NCBI RefSeq assembly: GCF_030272615.1
Contig: NC_081415.1
Coordinates: 378,499,892 to 378,563,891 of the forward strand
Direction: 5' to 3'
Length of the DNA: 64,000 nucleotides
Source: Cryptomeria japonica
Lineage: Eukaryota; Streptophyta; Pinopsida; Cupressales; Cupressaceae
In this document: piece by piece, positions 45,848 to 57,200 of the stretch
Position numbering within the stretch: position 1 is the stretch's first letter
Layout: the number at the start of each line of letters is the position of its first letter
The notes under the pieces: generated by a model
Databases searched by the model: none
What the model saw: only the letters and a program-made list of their open reading frames with translations
Told to the model about the DNA's origin: nothing
Translations under genes and position numbers: made by a program

Positions 45848-47510
45848 GTATGTTTGGAATGAGGCCATTAAAGAAAGAGAACCCTATATATCCACTGAAC
45901 AATAAGTAGAAGAATAAGAATAATGACCCAAGTAACAAGGATTCAAGTAAGGCCTCATTAGACCCTACATCCATGAGTAACTCTACCACTCCACCCATGA
46001 ATCAAAATAGACCTCTGATTGAAAGGATAAACCAATATTACAATACAGTAGTCAATGATGGCGCAGGAATGCAGTTCGAATGCCTTACAACAGAAGAGAG
46101 AACTACAAAGGCAATATGAGGAAGAGGTAACAATGACCAGAGTAGTAGTAACATACAATCAATTTCAAGTTGGGACATCAAGCTAGCCATCAAGTCTAGG
46201 AAGTGAGAATCATACACCTAATACTCCAACTGAGTTATGTTCTTTATCAAATATTTAGAAGATGTGATTCACTCACATGTGCATAATGTTGCCTCACCAG
46301 GACCACCAAGTGAGTTAACTAGACAAGAGTTGCAAAACCAAATAAATGAGATGAGCTTGATAAGGTAGAGTGCTTGATATTGGTAAAACAAAGGGATATC
46401 CTTTCCCAAGAAATGTTGAGCCTAACAAGTAATGTCAATAGTATTCCACAATTTTCATAGTAGACAACCAATACCCACACTTCTTCCCAAATACAACAAA
46501 GTATACCCATGACTAGAATTGTGCCTAATTTGCAAACTACCATGACCATTCACCCTTCATCTCAAATAAGTACCCACACCACCAACCCATCTATTTGCAA
46601 TACCCATACAACTACAATACCAAGAACCACCCAAATGAATGTTCCACAAACATCTGCCAATACTTCCAGTGCACCTAGAATTAGTGCGGCCCAAGGAGGA
46701 CAAGGTCATTTCAGTTATTATTACAACCCATATGGATAACAAATTCCTCAATATAGCTATTTTTTACAAATCACAATCTATAGAATTTTCAACAGTACCA
46801 ACAAGGTGTACCAAATTTTGCAAATCAGCAAAGCACACAAATGTAAAATTACCAGGCAAACCAAAAACAAATTTTTTTTGTGAGGAGACCTTTGAATATA
46901 ACTAGGTTCAGACAATTGGGGTTTTTTGGGATCCTAGGATACCCAAACCCAATTGATAATGAAGTAAGAAATGCAGTGCTTAAGTTCTCAGGAAATCATG
47001 CCATCTCAGCAGAGGAAGTCATGCTTTTGAAATAATCATGGACAATTTTGATGTGCAATATGAAGATGTATATATGAAGTTGTTCATGCAGTCATTGGTT
47101 GAGGATGCACGAGTTTGGTTTAATAATATTTGTGATGCAACAATTAGTTTGTGGAATAAATTCAGAATAATTTTTAAGGAACAATATGGTTATCACTCTG
47201 ACCCAAAGTTTGCCTTCCATGCATGAGGTCACCAATATTCAAAAAAATCTCAATGAATTAGTCTTGGAATTCAACTCGAGATTTACGAAATCATTGAACA
47301 GGGTTCTACCACATCTAAGACCTACTAATCCTATGAGCATAGAATTTTATATAAATGCATTTGACCCTAAGATGGGTTATGAATTGAGAATGAAAAACCC
47401 AAATGACCTAAATGAAGCTTTTAGATTGGCCCTAAAAATAGAAAATGTCAGAAAAGCTTCAGGAAAAATGGGAAAAAGAGAAGGGGTCAAAATATTATAG
47501 AATCCCAAGA
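45848..47510 (+). pseudogene. Gag of element G, first part
   Basis: Leader-proximal reading MRPLKKENPIYPLNN is followed by an Asn/Gln/Pro-rich stretch. The gag domain begins near FRQLGFFGILGYPNP (46906) and continues YMKLFMQSLVEDARVWFNNI, FRIIFKEQYGYHSDPKF, ELVLEFNSRFTKSLNR, EFYINAFDPKMGYELRMKNP and EAFRLALKIENVRKASGK (to 47475). This is a standard plant gypsy gag pattern, different from D's gag in detail. A one-base frame change at about 47220 and several stops interrupt it. It is broken at 47515 by element H. Confidence 0.78.
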
Positions 47511-47515
47511 ATAAG

Positions 47516-50500
47516 TGTAATGCCCCACTAGGAACCCTAAAGGAAAACAACACAACTAGGCAACTAAAGGGTGAAATATATTTTTTTTAAAGATTGTACA
47601 TTAAATATAACAGTTGCACGTTTAATAACACAACAAAAGTCTAACACATGATTTCCTAAGGGTTACCAACGAAGATTAATTCATAGATTATATTAACACC
47701 ATGGTCAATCCAATTGTCCATTTAATTAGTTAAATTAAATGCTTAAGATTGAAACTACACATACATCTAAATTCCATAATGAAAGAATCAAAGTATTCCA
47801 ATGCATTTATTTATCCATAAACCATCTATACAAAAGATCCAAGCAACTGAATTAACATACATTCCACTAACATAATATTACAATATCCATAAATACATGG
47901 CTTCCAAAAATACCATGAAATCCAAAATTTACAATATCAAGGTTACATAAAAGTTTGATACAATGACCACAAGGTCTCAACTGAACAATGATCATGAACA
48001 TGAGTTGGTACATGAACCACGAACCAAGAAACACTAGTGAAGCCTTTCCTCACCTGAAGATACAATCCAAAACATCTGATGGGAAGTGGCACTACCACCC
48101 GACCATGTGATCTTGAAATGGAACCACCCCACCATGCTAGGAGATAGTAGAAAACCCTCAAGTAAGCAAAATATGGCAAGTACGAAAGAACTACATGACT
48201 CTGAAAATATCCATGTGACTCAACTCACAAACACTAGTGACTCTAAGGAGAGAGTGTCATCGCATGGCTTACGGTGGTTACCCTGGTAGGCTTCCATAGG
48301 TTCCAACCCCCATCCTGGGTTATCCTGGTAACCTCTCCCGAACCTCCGGCTCCATCTAAGTCTCATGCAGACCCTACCAATCCTTTCGTGAAGACAAGGT
48401 GGTAAGTTTGCCATTCCAAGCCTTCTCGCAACATTATGAGCCCTATACTAGCACTCACCTATGCACGAGGTACATTATCTTAATTAAAAATTTATTCTAC
48501 CCACCCCCTAATCAATTATTAGGTTATCACTTATTAACTGACTTTCGATGGGTTATCCTGCCATCCACTTTGGGCGTGGCCCCCACTCAAAAGCCACTCT
48601 CTCTCATAGGACACTAACAGGAAAGGTCTCTCTATGAGAACTCTATGGTGAAACAGACAACCATAACTAATCCTGACAAACCACAAGTGAAGGATACACA
48701 ATCACTAACCTAAGATTGACCATTTGGAATTGAACACACAATGGTTCACATCAATGAGGTTATACAACAACACCTAACAAAGGAGATACAACAACACCTG
48801 ACAAAGGAGATATAACAACATATGACATAATGACAACTCAACTAGAATTGCAACAAAATTAATCTTGACCACAAATACCAATTACACAAGATCCTAATAC
48901 AGACAATCTTTTCTTTAACCAACCAAAAGCATAAATAACTTGCAATTAAAGATTTTCTAGAAAATAAGAAAATACAACTATATTAATGTAAGGAAATCAA
49001 TTTTGTCATTTTTCCAATAAGGTTAAATCAATCACATAAAAATTAATCTCCTAATGTATTTCCAAGCATAAATATAGAATCTAAAATTATAAGCTTTTCT
49101 GGAAATAACCAAACTCTGAAATAGTTATATATATATATATATATATATAATATAATTATATGAATAAATATATATACCATATACCTATAATCATATTAGA
49201 AAATATATATATAAACATATGAATTAATTTCCACAGTATTAAAATAATATTCAATAACATAATGCCCATAAAAAATAAACCTATATATGAATATATATAT
49301 ATATATATATACATATATCTGTCGTGCTCTGTGAAGTGTACCTGTACCTACAAACACAATGCACTCAATAAATCATTACAAGCATGGTTAGTAGATTAAA
49401 TCAATGAAACGTAAAACCGTAGCTAATCAACTTTTTGCCTCCTAGTAAATGCGAGTGGATTTTGCTCTTAGATCTTAGTATGCAAATTCCAGTGACTTGA
49501 CTACACTTAGATGGAGGATTTGAATGATTAAGATGCATGATCTAGCATGATAGCATGATTAAGCTATATGAATTCATGATTATCCTAGCATGATTAAGCT
49601 AAGAGTTAAGCTGAAATGAGCATGATAACATTGCTAAAACTGATAAACTAGAAGCTAGATTCCTATAGTAACAATGCTTAAGCTATGAATGAGATGGGAT
49701 CCATATTTCTCAAAATGAGGTCTATTTATAGGATTTTCCAAGGCTAGGGGTGAGTTGGCATGAATCAACGGTTGAGATTGATATGAAGATATCAATGGTT
49801 AAATTAGAGGAAGTTGGCAAAGGGGGTTAGATTAAAGGGAACACTTAGTGACAAGTGTCACAAAGGTTCTAGAAGATGTTGGATGAAAGGGGACAAGGTG
49901 GTAGGTAGAATGGGTTAGGTTTAGGAATGGTTAGGTTTAGGAGTGGTAGAAGTTAGGAGAATTTGAATTTAGAAATTCAAATAATAGGAAAAGGATAATT
50001 AATCTTAACAATTCATGAATGATTTGTTGTAATTAATTAGGGGATTAGAAGAAATGATTTTGATGGGGGGAATTAATTAATTAAAGGGGTGAAATGAACC
50101 TATTTAATAAATCCTTAGATTTATTAATAAGTAGATGAATGAGAGATTTAATCAAATTGCTTAGTGAATTCAATTAAATTGGGGAGGAGGGATTAATTAA
50201 ATAATTGCTTATTTAATTAATTATCTTCAGACCATTTTTAGGTGTATACAATATCATATATATTATAAATTAATTTAGAAATCAAATTTAATAAACCTGC
50301 ACAGAAATCCAAAATTCCATATTTTGAACTACATGAAATAACTAGGAAGTAGCGAAATCAATTTAAAAACCCCTGCTCCCTGCACGGTAACACGTGCTAC
50401 CGTAGGTAGCACATGCTACTACTGGTAGCACTGCTACCGCATGGTAGCAAGTGCTATCGTAGGCAGCACTGCTATCTTACAATAGCAGATGCTACCGTCG

Positions 50501-52339
50501 GTACTATCGTCGATAGTACTCCTACCGTACGGTAGCCGTACTACCATCTGTAGTGGCTACCGATTTTTATTATTTTTAAATTTTTTTTTAAATACAATAA
50601 CCTAAAAACAAATAAATTCTATTTTCAACCAAAAATTATTTCCAATCAAATTAATTAATACATAATTTCTCCAAAATAATACAATAAAATAATTTCCCTT
50701 AACTTTTAATAACACAATAAATTTAATTAATGATTAAATTTATTTCTATAATAACTAAATAATTTCACAGAGAAACACAAATATTAAAAAGGACTGTCAT
50801 AGCCAAATATCGAAACAAAAATCAAACAAGAGGGAATATATTCTTTGGTAAATCCCATTCCTCCCAAATCTTGCAATTTTCATGCACAATAAAAATCTTT
50901 TGGCAAAATTTGCCACATTAACTTTTCCCAATTTTCTCAAAATTTTAATCTAAAAACACCCAGAAAATAACTTCTTTCCATAACTAAAAATTAACTTTAG
51001 GAATGGACTTTAGCCAAGAACAAGAAATAATCAGACAAGATTTTAGATTTGACAAACATCTTAACATGCACATCATTCAGAAAGAAGAAATAACTAAAAT
51101 ATTTTCCTTAAAACAAACAACCAAACGAAGCCACCCAACCTGGTATAGCTAACCTGGAAGAAATTTGTAGAAGAGAACCAATCCTTCAACAAGCTTCCAA
51201 ATAAATTTCTCTTCACCTAAATCCCTAACCTATTTCCTGTGTACCCCTAAAATAGAAACCTATTCCCTTTTTTAAACAAAAAATCTAGGTTGCATATATT
51301 TTTCCCAAAAAAACCCTAATATTTAATTTTAGTAATAAAAGCAACTTTATTTTCTTTTTTAATTTTCTAACAAAGACAAGTTAACATACAATAATTAAAA
51401 ATCATTTTTCTTTCTTTTCATTTCTCATGCAAATTAATTAATTTTCTAAATAAAGAAATTAAAGCAATACTTCAATTCTAATTTATTCTTTTATTCTTTT
51501 ATTTATTTAAAATTCTAGGAAACAATAAATGAAATTAATCTAATTTATTTTTCACAAAAATTTAAATAAAATATATTTCCAATATCATGCAGCTTGCAAC
51601 TTAATTTAATAATTCCTTTTAATTAACTAAATTTATAATCTCAATGCATAAAATACATAATTCAAAAATACCAACTATGAGATAACTCCATAAATTTAAT
51701 TAATTAATTAAATACACTAAAACACACAAACTGAACAAACCTCAAGCAAATACTCATACAAAGATCAAACAACAAAATTTGAAAGTCGAACAAACTGACA
51801 GGATGACCAACTGACGACACTCACACGAGTGTAACTGAGTAAAATAAGGTCAACTACTACCTCCTCCACTTCCATCGGAAAATATAAGGCACACTTAGAC
51901 CTGTGAAGCCAGGTGGAGACAATACCTCGTACCTACCTGGTACTTGTACCTATAATATCCTACATCACCGAACCACACATGCATATATACAATATAGAAA
52001 ACACGTCATACACACCGATGAAGGAGAATCACGATGTTCCCTATCTCACTGAAATGAGTGAAGGAAAATTGTCCCCTTGCATCCAATACACTCGCAGACA
52101 CACAACATATAATTCCACATTACATAGATAAAGTAAAGTGTTAGTACATAGCAATAATCCATAAAATGCCATAAATCACAAGTACTGAAATACTGCAAAT
52201 AAATTATGCATCTCATATCCAGATAAAGCATGAAATAATGTCATATAAGTTTGAATAGCACATCATGGTAATGTATCCACTGAAAGTAAACAATAATAAA
52301 ATATGAGTCTAATAAGTTCAAATGAGGAAGGGTACTACA
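47516..52339 (-). mobile_element. Element H: 4.8 kb solo LTR with perfect target duplication
   Basis: Ends TGTAATGCCC and GGGTACTACA are near-perfect inverted repeats and form TG/CA termini. ATAAG flanks both sides (47511-47515 and 52340-52344), and G's gag frame continues across. There is no gag, pol, PBS or PPT inside and no internal LTR repeat, so this is a solo LTR left by recombination. Its size and AT-rich make-up with one GC-rich hairpin array resemble C's LTR, hence a large-LTR gypsy family. The minus orientation is inferred from the resemblance of its left terminus to C's. Confidence 0.82.
50396..50554. repeat. Array of short hairpins inside H
   Basis: Tandem units of about 19 bp each fold on themselves: GCTACC-GTA-GGTAGC (50396), GCTACT-ACT-GGTAGC (50415), GCTACC-GCAT-GGTAGC (50433), a decayed copy (50453), GCTAT-CTTACA-ATAGC (50471), GTACTATCG-T-CGATAGTAC (50501), CTACC-GTAC-GGTAG (50522), ACTAC-CATCT-GTAGT (50540). 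Stem sequence changes while pairing is kept. Confidence 0.8.
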
Positions 52340-52344
52340 ATAAG

Positions 52345-52961
52345 CATAAAAAATAAACAAAAGAAGAGGACAAAATGGATATGGTCATAAATGCTTTGAA
52401 AAACCTTACACATAAAGTCACAAAGAATGAAAGACCATGGTTTCAAAGAACTCACAGACCAAGGTTGCATGACATGCCATATAGAACAAATTGGAAAGAT
52501 GGTAGGCCTGTTGATGAGAAGAAAGAGACTTCTAATCCTTTGAAGAGACAAATCAATCATTTATTCGAAGGTTCTCCTTGGTACGTGGATTGTAATTTGC
52601 CACCCTCCCCATTACAATATGTCATCGCACAAAATTTGCAAGATGATGAAATAGGATATCATGAACATGAGGAGTATGATGATAGCCAAACCATCAATAC
52701 GTTGTCTACCATGGGAGAATATGAATCCTATGATGATAATGGATATGAATATGATGTTACCAAAAATAGAATAGACAAGTCCACAAATAAGAAGTATTTT
52801 CATACTATGAGGACAATGTTGACATGAGAACTTGCAAATGAATGATGTTTTATCATTAAGAAGACTGTTTGAAAAAGATATAAAAGTTCTCACTATTGCT
52901 ACTATAGAGAAGGCCAAAAGCAGTTACAATCTAAGAAATAGAGTGGTCAATCAAGATCAGG
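52345..52961 (+). pseudogene. Gag C-terminal region of element G, between H and F
   Basis: The frame resumes after H as MDMVINALKNLTHKVTKNER with PWFQRTHRPRLHDMPYRTNW, then an acidic Tyr/Asp-rich stretch (about 52640-52770). A frame shift at about 52800 leads to FEKDIKVLTIATIEKAKSSY with NLRNRVVNQDQG. The coding line continues after F at 56215. Confidence 0.7.
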
Positions 52962-52966
52962 GTAAA

Positions 52967-53734
52967 TGGTGTAGTCACCGGTTAGGAGGGACCTAAAAGA
53001 GATCAATCCAGACTGGTCAACAAGAGTAAACACAACAAAAACACAAGGATATGATGGAGGCAATGTAGAACATAATGAATTATATCATGAAAACTGCAAT
53101 CGGTAACATCTGGGTTACAGAAAATGGCTCACTAGCCTACTAAAGCATGCTCAATTATAGAATAGGTCACAACCAAAACCTAAAATCTTAAGATCTAGCT
53201 TCTATGTTCTATCTACCACCTTCGATCTGCATTCTAATGCTTAATTACAATGATTTATACAATCCAGGTGATCCGATCAGCCCAAAAAGGGATCAAATAC
53301 CGAAGAACAAGACCTAACATGTAAAAATAACAAGGTTGGCCTTCGCCAAAGGATTCCTCCAAAAAATCCAAAGGATGAAGTGTAGATGAGGTCGACCACA
53401 TGCCAAGGAACATTGAAATCAACACTTAGGGCTCCGTAAGCTACAAAAGGGATTCAGTAGATCACTAATGCAAGTAGGTCCAGGCAACTGGTACCAGAAA
53501 ACTGTCTCAGAAACCGGTAGCGATAACTTGTCGAAAAATGATCCAAATGCTCTACGGTTTGGGAATAAGGTAGGTGATCAAGTCCTCAAGAAGAATCCAA
53601 CTCCTCAAGATCTAGTGAGCCAATGACAAAAAATGTAGAATGAAATGCTGAAATTGCAAAAAAGAAAGCAAAACCGAAAGGAAATATTTTTGGTTGATGC
53701 AAGATTTCCAAGAGCCGGGGATGCTCCTGCATCA
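52967..53734 (-). repeat. 3' LTR of element F (left copy)
   Basis: 768 bp; its outer end reads TGGTGTAGTCACC on the plus strand and its inner end CTCCTGCATCA. It is homologous to 55451-56214 and to the solo LTR at 41401. Confidence 0.9.
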
Positions 53735-53765
53735 AACATCCGGAGTTGGTGAAAAAAAGTGAGTC

Positions 53766-54740
53766 TCTCACTTTGCTAAGGTTAGAGGAAAACCAAGGTA
53801 GTCTACCTCTACCTGAGAAATCCAAGATGAGTCTTCAACTAGTCTACCCTTCCACTTCACTAGATACTCCTTATACTGACTGCTTTGGGTACTACGTGAA
53901 ATCCTACTGTCCAAAATGTGTTCAATCTGATCTGGTTCCTTTCGGGGCAACTGTTTCTCCAAGTCTACAATACTTTCCTGACTAAATTCTGGTTCATGAT
54001 ACTAATGTAGATCTACAATGTTGAATATAGGGTAAATACTCAGACTATCAAGTAACTTCACTCCATATGCATTTCCAGAACTGAACTTTCTCAAAATCTT
54101 GCAAGGTCCAAACTTCCTCATCTGCAACTTGTTATAGGTCCCAACTAGAAATCTTTATTTTCTCTGATACACCATCACTTCATTGCCAACTTCAAATTCC
54201 TTATGTCCCCTCTTCTCATCCACTTTCTCCTTATACTTGTTCTTCATATCCTCCAAATGTTGCTTAACTTGAATATGTAAGTCCTTTATGTGATCTACAA
54301 ATTCTTCTACTTCTGAACTTCTCTGGTCTTCACTGCTGATATCTCTCAATTTCGATATACCTCTAGGGTGTGCTCTGATAAAAATCTCAAAAGGTGTCCT
54401 TCTAGTACTCCTATTTACTAAATTATTGTAGGCAAACTTTGCTTGTGCAAGAATCAAATCCCAACTCTGGTTTTGTCTCCAGCCGAGCATCTCATCAAAT
54501 TTCCCAGGATTCAGTTTACTACCTCTATCTGTCCATCAGTCTGTGGGTAAAATGTGTTCTCCAAAAATAACCAACAAACTTAGTATCTCTGTCTGAAACT
54601 ATGCTCTTAGGTAATCCATGCAATCTCACCAATTCCTTGAAAAATAGGTCAGCTATATGCATTGCATCTGATGTCTTCTTACAAGGTATGAAATGAACCA
54701 TCTTTGATAATGTATCCACCACCACAAATATAGAATTATT
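53766..54740 (-). pseudogene. Integrase and chromodomain of element F
   Basis: Integrase core fragments are [20 protein letters not shown] (about 54720), [20 protein letters not shown] (second Asp, about 54610) and an AKFAYNNLVNRSTRRTPFEI block (about 54440). A C-terminal EFEVGNEVMVYQRK leads to a chromodomain: EHILDSRI, SSQYKEYLVKWKGRLVEDSSW (about 53790-53930). YLVKWKG is the textbook chromodomain core. The block containing the catalytic Glu is disrupted near 54510. Confidence 0.88.
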
Positions 54741-55436
54741 TGCTCTCTATATCTTAGGCAATCCATGTATGAAATCCATGTTGATATCTTCCCAAGGTCT
54801 TTCTGGTACTGTTAAAGGTTTCTACAATCCTACATTCTGACTACTACCCTTTGCAACTTGACAAACTCTACAACTCTGCACAAATTTCCTAACGTCCTTA
54901 TGAATCTAGGGCCAAAAGTAATGCTCACTCACCAATGCTATTGTTTTATCAACACCAAAGTGTTTAACTAATCCTCCACTATGCTTCTCCTTTATCAAAT
55001 TCTCTCTCATAGAACTCTCAGGTATGCACAACTGAACTCCTTTGAACAACATCCCATCCTAAATGAAGTAATCCAACCACTTGCTTCTATCTACCATAAC
55101 CAGTTCTCTACATGCTCTCGAAGGTTCTGCAAAATCCAGGTCATCATCATATAAGGTCTTCAACTCCTCAAATCCTAATAATGTCAATCTCATCTCTATC
55201 AACAAATTCCTTCTTCTACTCAATGCATCAACAACTTTTTTAGATTTCCCACTTCTATGTTTCAACACAAAGGTGTAACTCCGCAAAAATTCTACCCATC
55301 TCCTATGTATTTGATTCAACTTACTCTGGCTGTTCAAATACTGTAAAGCTTGATGATTCATATACAACACAAACTCCTTTGGCAAAAATATTCTCAAAAG
55401 AATTCTCAGGAGCATGCAATCTTCAAAATGAAGCCC
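54741..55436 (-). pseudogene. RNase H end and integrase N-terminus of element F
   Basis: Directly after the PBS the frame reads LPKEFVLYMNHQALQYLNSQ, the C-terminal part of RNase H, then HRSGKSKKVVDALSRR (about 55235). An integrase zinc-binding region follows: EKHSGGLVKHFGVDK, HYFWP, QSCRVCQVAKG (about 54830-55010), and WEDINMDFIHGLPKI (first catalytic Asp, about 54770-54815). The abrupt start marks the internal deletion junction near 55390-55430. Confidence 0.85.
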
Positions 55437-55448
55437 GCTTTGATACCA
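55437..55448 (-). other. Primer binding site of element F
   Basis: On the minus strand TGGTATCAAAGC lies two bases from the LTR end; it is iMet-like with one change. Confidence 0.85.
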
Positions 55449-55450
55449 CT

Positions 55451-56214
55451 TGGTGCAGTCATTGATTAGTAGGAACCTCAAAGAGATCAATTTGGACCGG
55501 TCAACAAGATTAATACCAAATGAAAACACAAGGATATGATGGAGACAATGCAAAACGTAATGAATTATATCATGGAAACTAATTACAATCAACTGATAAC
55601 ATCTGGGTTATAGAAACCAGCTCATTGGCCTACTAAAAAATGCTCAATTACATAACAGGTCACAACCGGGACCTCAAATCTTAAGATTTAGCTTCTATGT
55701 TTTGTCTACCACCTTTGATCTACATTCTAATGCTTAATTACAATGATTTATATGATTCAAGGGATCCGATCAGCCCAAAAAGGGATCAAATGCTGAAGAA
55801 CAAGACCTAACGTGTAAAAACAACAAGGTCATCCTCTGCCAAAGAAATTCCTTTAAAAAATCCAAAGGATGAAGTGTAGATCAAAGGGAAGGTTGGCCAC
55901 ATACCAAGGAACATAAAAATAAAAACTTAGGGCTCTGCAAGCTACAGGATGGTAGATCACTAATGCAAATAGGTCCAGACAACCGATACCAGAAAATTCT
56001 CTTGGAAACCGGTAGTGATAACTTGTCAAAAAAATGATCCAAATGCTCCATGGTTTGGGAATAAGGTAGCTAATCAATTCATCAAGTAAAATCCAACTCC
56101 TCAAGATCTGATGAGCCAATACCAGAAAAAGCAAAATGAAATGCTGAAACTACAAAACAAAAAGGAAATATTTTTTGTTGATACAAGATTGCCAAGAACC
56201 GAGGACCTGCACCA
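55451..56214 (-). repeat. 5' LTR of element F (right copy)
   Basis: 764 bp; the minus strand begins TGGTGCAGGTCCTCGG and ends TGACTGCACCA, giving a perfect terminal inverted repeat. Confidence 0.9.
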
Positions 56215-56350
56215 GTAAACCTGTTGGTATTTTCATAAGAGAAAATGGTTTGAAGAATATAGATAAGGAGTTAAAGAAAAAAGGGCCACAAAAGGTAGCA
56301 TTGGTCAAGACAAATCATATACCGCTAGTACATTTGGGTCTGATTTCTGA
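56215..56350 (+). pseudogene. Element G coding sequence after F
   Basis: After F is removed, the frame continues KPVGIFIRENGLKNIDKELK then VALVKTNHIPLVHLGLIS. I do not recognise a domain; position suggests the gag-protease linker. Homology stops where the palindrome array begins, so G is truncated here and no G pol was found. Confidence 0.55.
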
Positions 56351-56358
56351 TAGCCTAT

Positions 56359-56766
56359 CGTCAAAATTTTGACTATTTTTCATTGGACTACTGACAAACA
56401 AAGCTGTCGAAAACTCATCGTCGGTCATTCCGATGGTGCCATCTAACATTGGAATTTTGACGACATCCTGAACTCTTTCGATGGTGGGAATGACTGCTCA
56501 TCCAGCTAGATAATGTCATCAGATGTAAAGCATCCTCGTTGGATGGACATCAAAATTCCGATGCCTACTAAGAACTTGCATCGATGAGGATTACGATGAG
56601 CATCTGACAATAGAGTGTCGTCGGGCATACAACATCCTCGTCAAATGTTTCATGAAATGGCATCAGAATTTTGATGCTTGTCAAGAACTATGCACCGACA
56701 AGGATGTTGTTTGTCTGACGGTTTTGTAATTGATGCAAAGTTGGGACGATATCAGAATTCCAATGG
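56359..56766. repeat. Array of five spaced palindromes (CATCGGAATTCCGATG-like)
   Basis: Copies are centred near 56366, 56454, 56555, 56668 and 56757, all around an AATT core with GATG/CATC-type arms: GTCAAAATTTTGAC, CATTGGAATTTTGACG, CATCAAAATTCCGATG, CATCAGAATTTTGATG, TATCAGAATTCCAATG. Spacing is 88-113 bases. Variation fits CpG decay of one palindrome. Similar CGTCGG/CCGACG repeats mark subterminal regions of CACTA transposons, but no CACTA terminus is visible. Confidence 0.6.
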
Positions 56767-56779
56767 TGATTTATTTAAA

Positions 56780-57200
56780 AAATAAAAATAATACACTCCA
56801 CCAACTTGTCAATGTAGATGTTACATAGGGTTGGAGATAGGACACCCTTGTTTGATCCCAAATGTTCTCCTCATCAAGCTGAATATATTGTAAGCATGAA
56901 GTTGCCCAATAAATTTCATAAAGCCTACAAGCAATGCTAATGAGAGTCCAAAATGCCGACATCATGTTTTTGTTGGAAAAGCAAGTGTCTCCCAATTGAG
57001 TCGAAGTCCTTTGAAAAGTCTTTAAACAAAAAAAGACTATGGAAGAGCGGTGGTGAGCCTTCTCAACAATAGCCTAGAGTGTAAATATGTGGTCAATGGT
57101 TTGATAATCTCCCTTGAAGCTAGCTTTCCCACAAGCTCAAACATTACCTTTCTCTAGGTACTCATAAAAAAATTGCATGTCTAACATTATGAAAAATAAA
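56780..57200 (-). pseudogene. Non-LTR retrotransposon (LINE) reverse transcriptase fragment
   Basis: The minus strand reads KASFKGDYQTIDHIFTL (about 57110), then AIVEKAHHRSSIVFFCLKTF, RLYEIYWATSCLQ and FGIKQGCPISNP (about 56830-56860), followed after a frame change by YIDKLVECI. These correspond to LINE RT blocks QAGFRKGRSTIDHIFTL, VDFKKAFD and GVKQGCPLSPTLF. The YxDD block is not present. Clade (RTE or L1) is undecided. Confidence 0.75.

Larger units (their letters stand above)
52967..56214 (-). mobile_element. Element F: internally deleted chromovirus (Reina-like Ty3/gypsy)
   Basis: LTRs at 52967-53734 and 55451-56214 have 8 bp inverted ends (TGGTGCAG and CTGCACCA in the right copy). GTAAA flanks both sides exactly (52962-52966, 56215-56219). 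The internal 1,716 bp holds the PBS, then jumps directly into the RNase H C-terminus, integrase and a classic chromodomain; gag, protease and RT are deleted. It inserted into G's gag. Confidence 0.92.

Noticed and set aside
48086-48617. Short open frames inside H as a gene
   Set aside because: They lie in a solo LTR, are under 75 codons, overlap on both strands and show no similarity.
50396-50554. CRISPR-like array
   Set aside because: Units are 18-20 bp palindromes without unique spacers, in a plant retroelement LTR.
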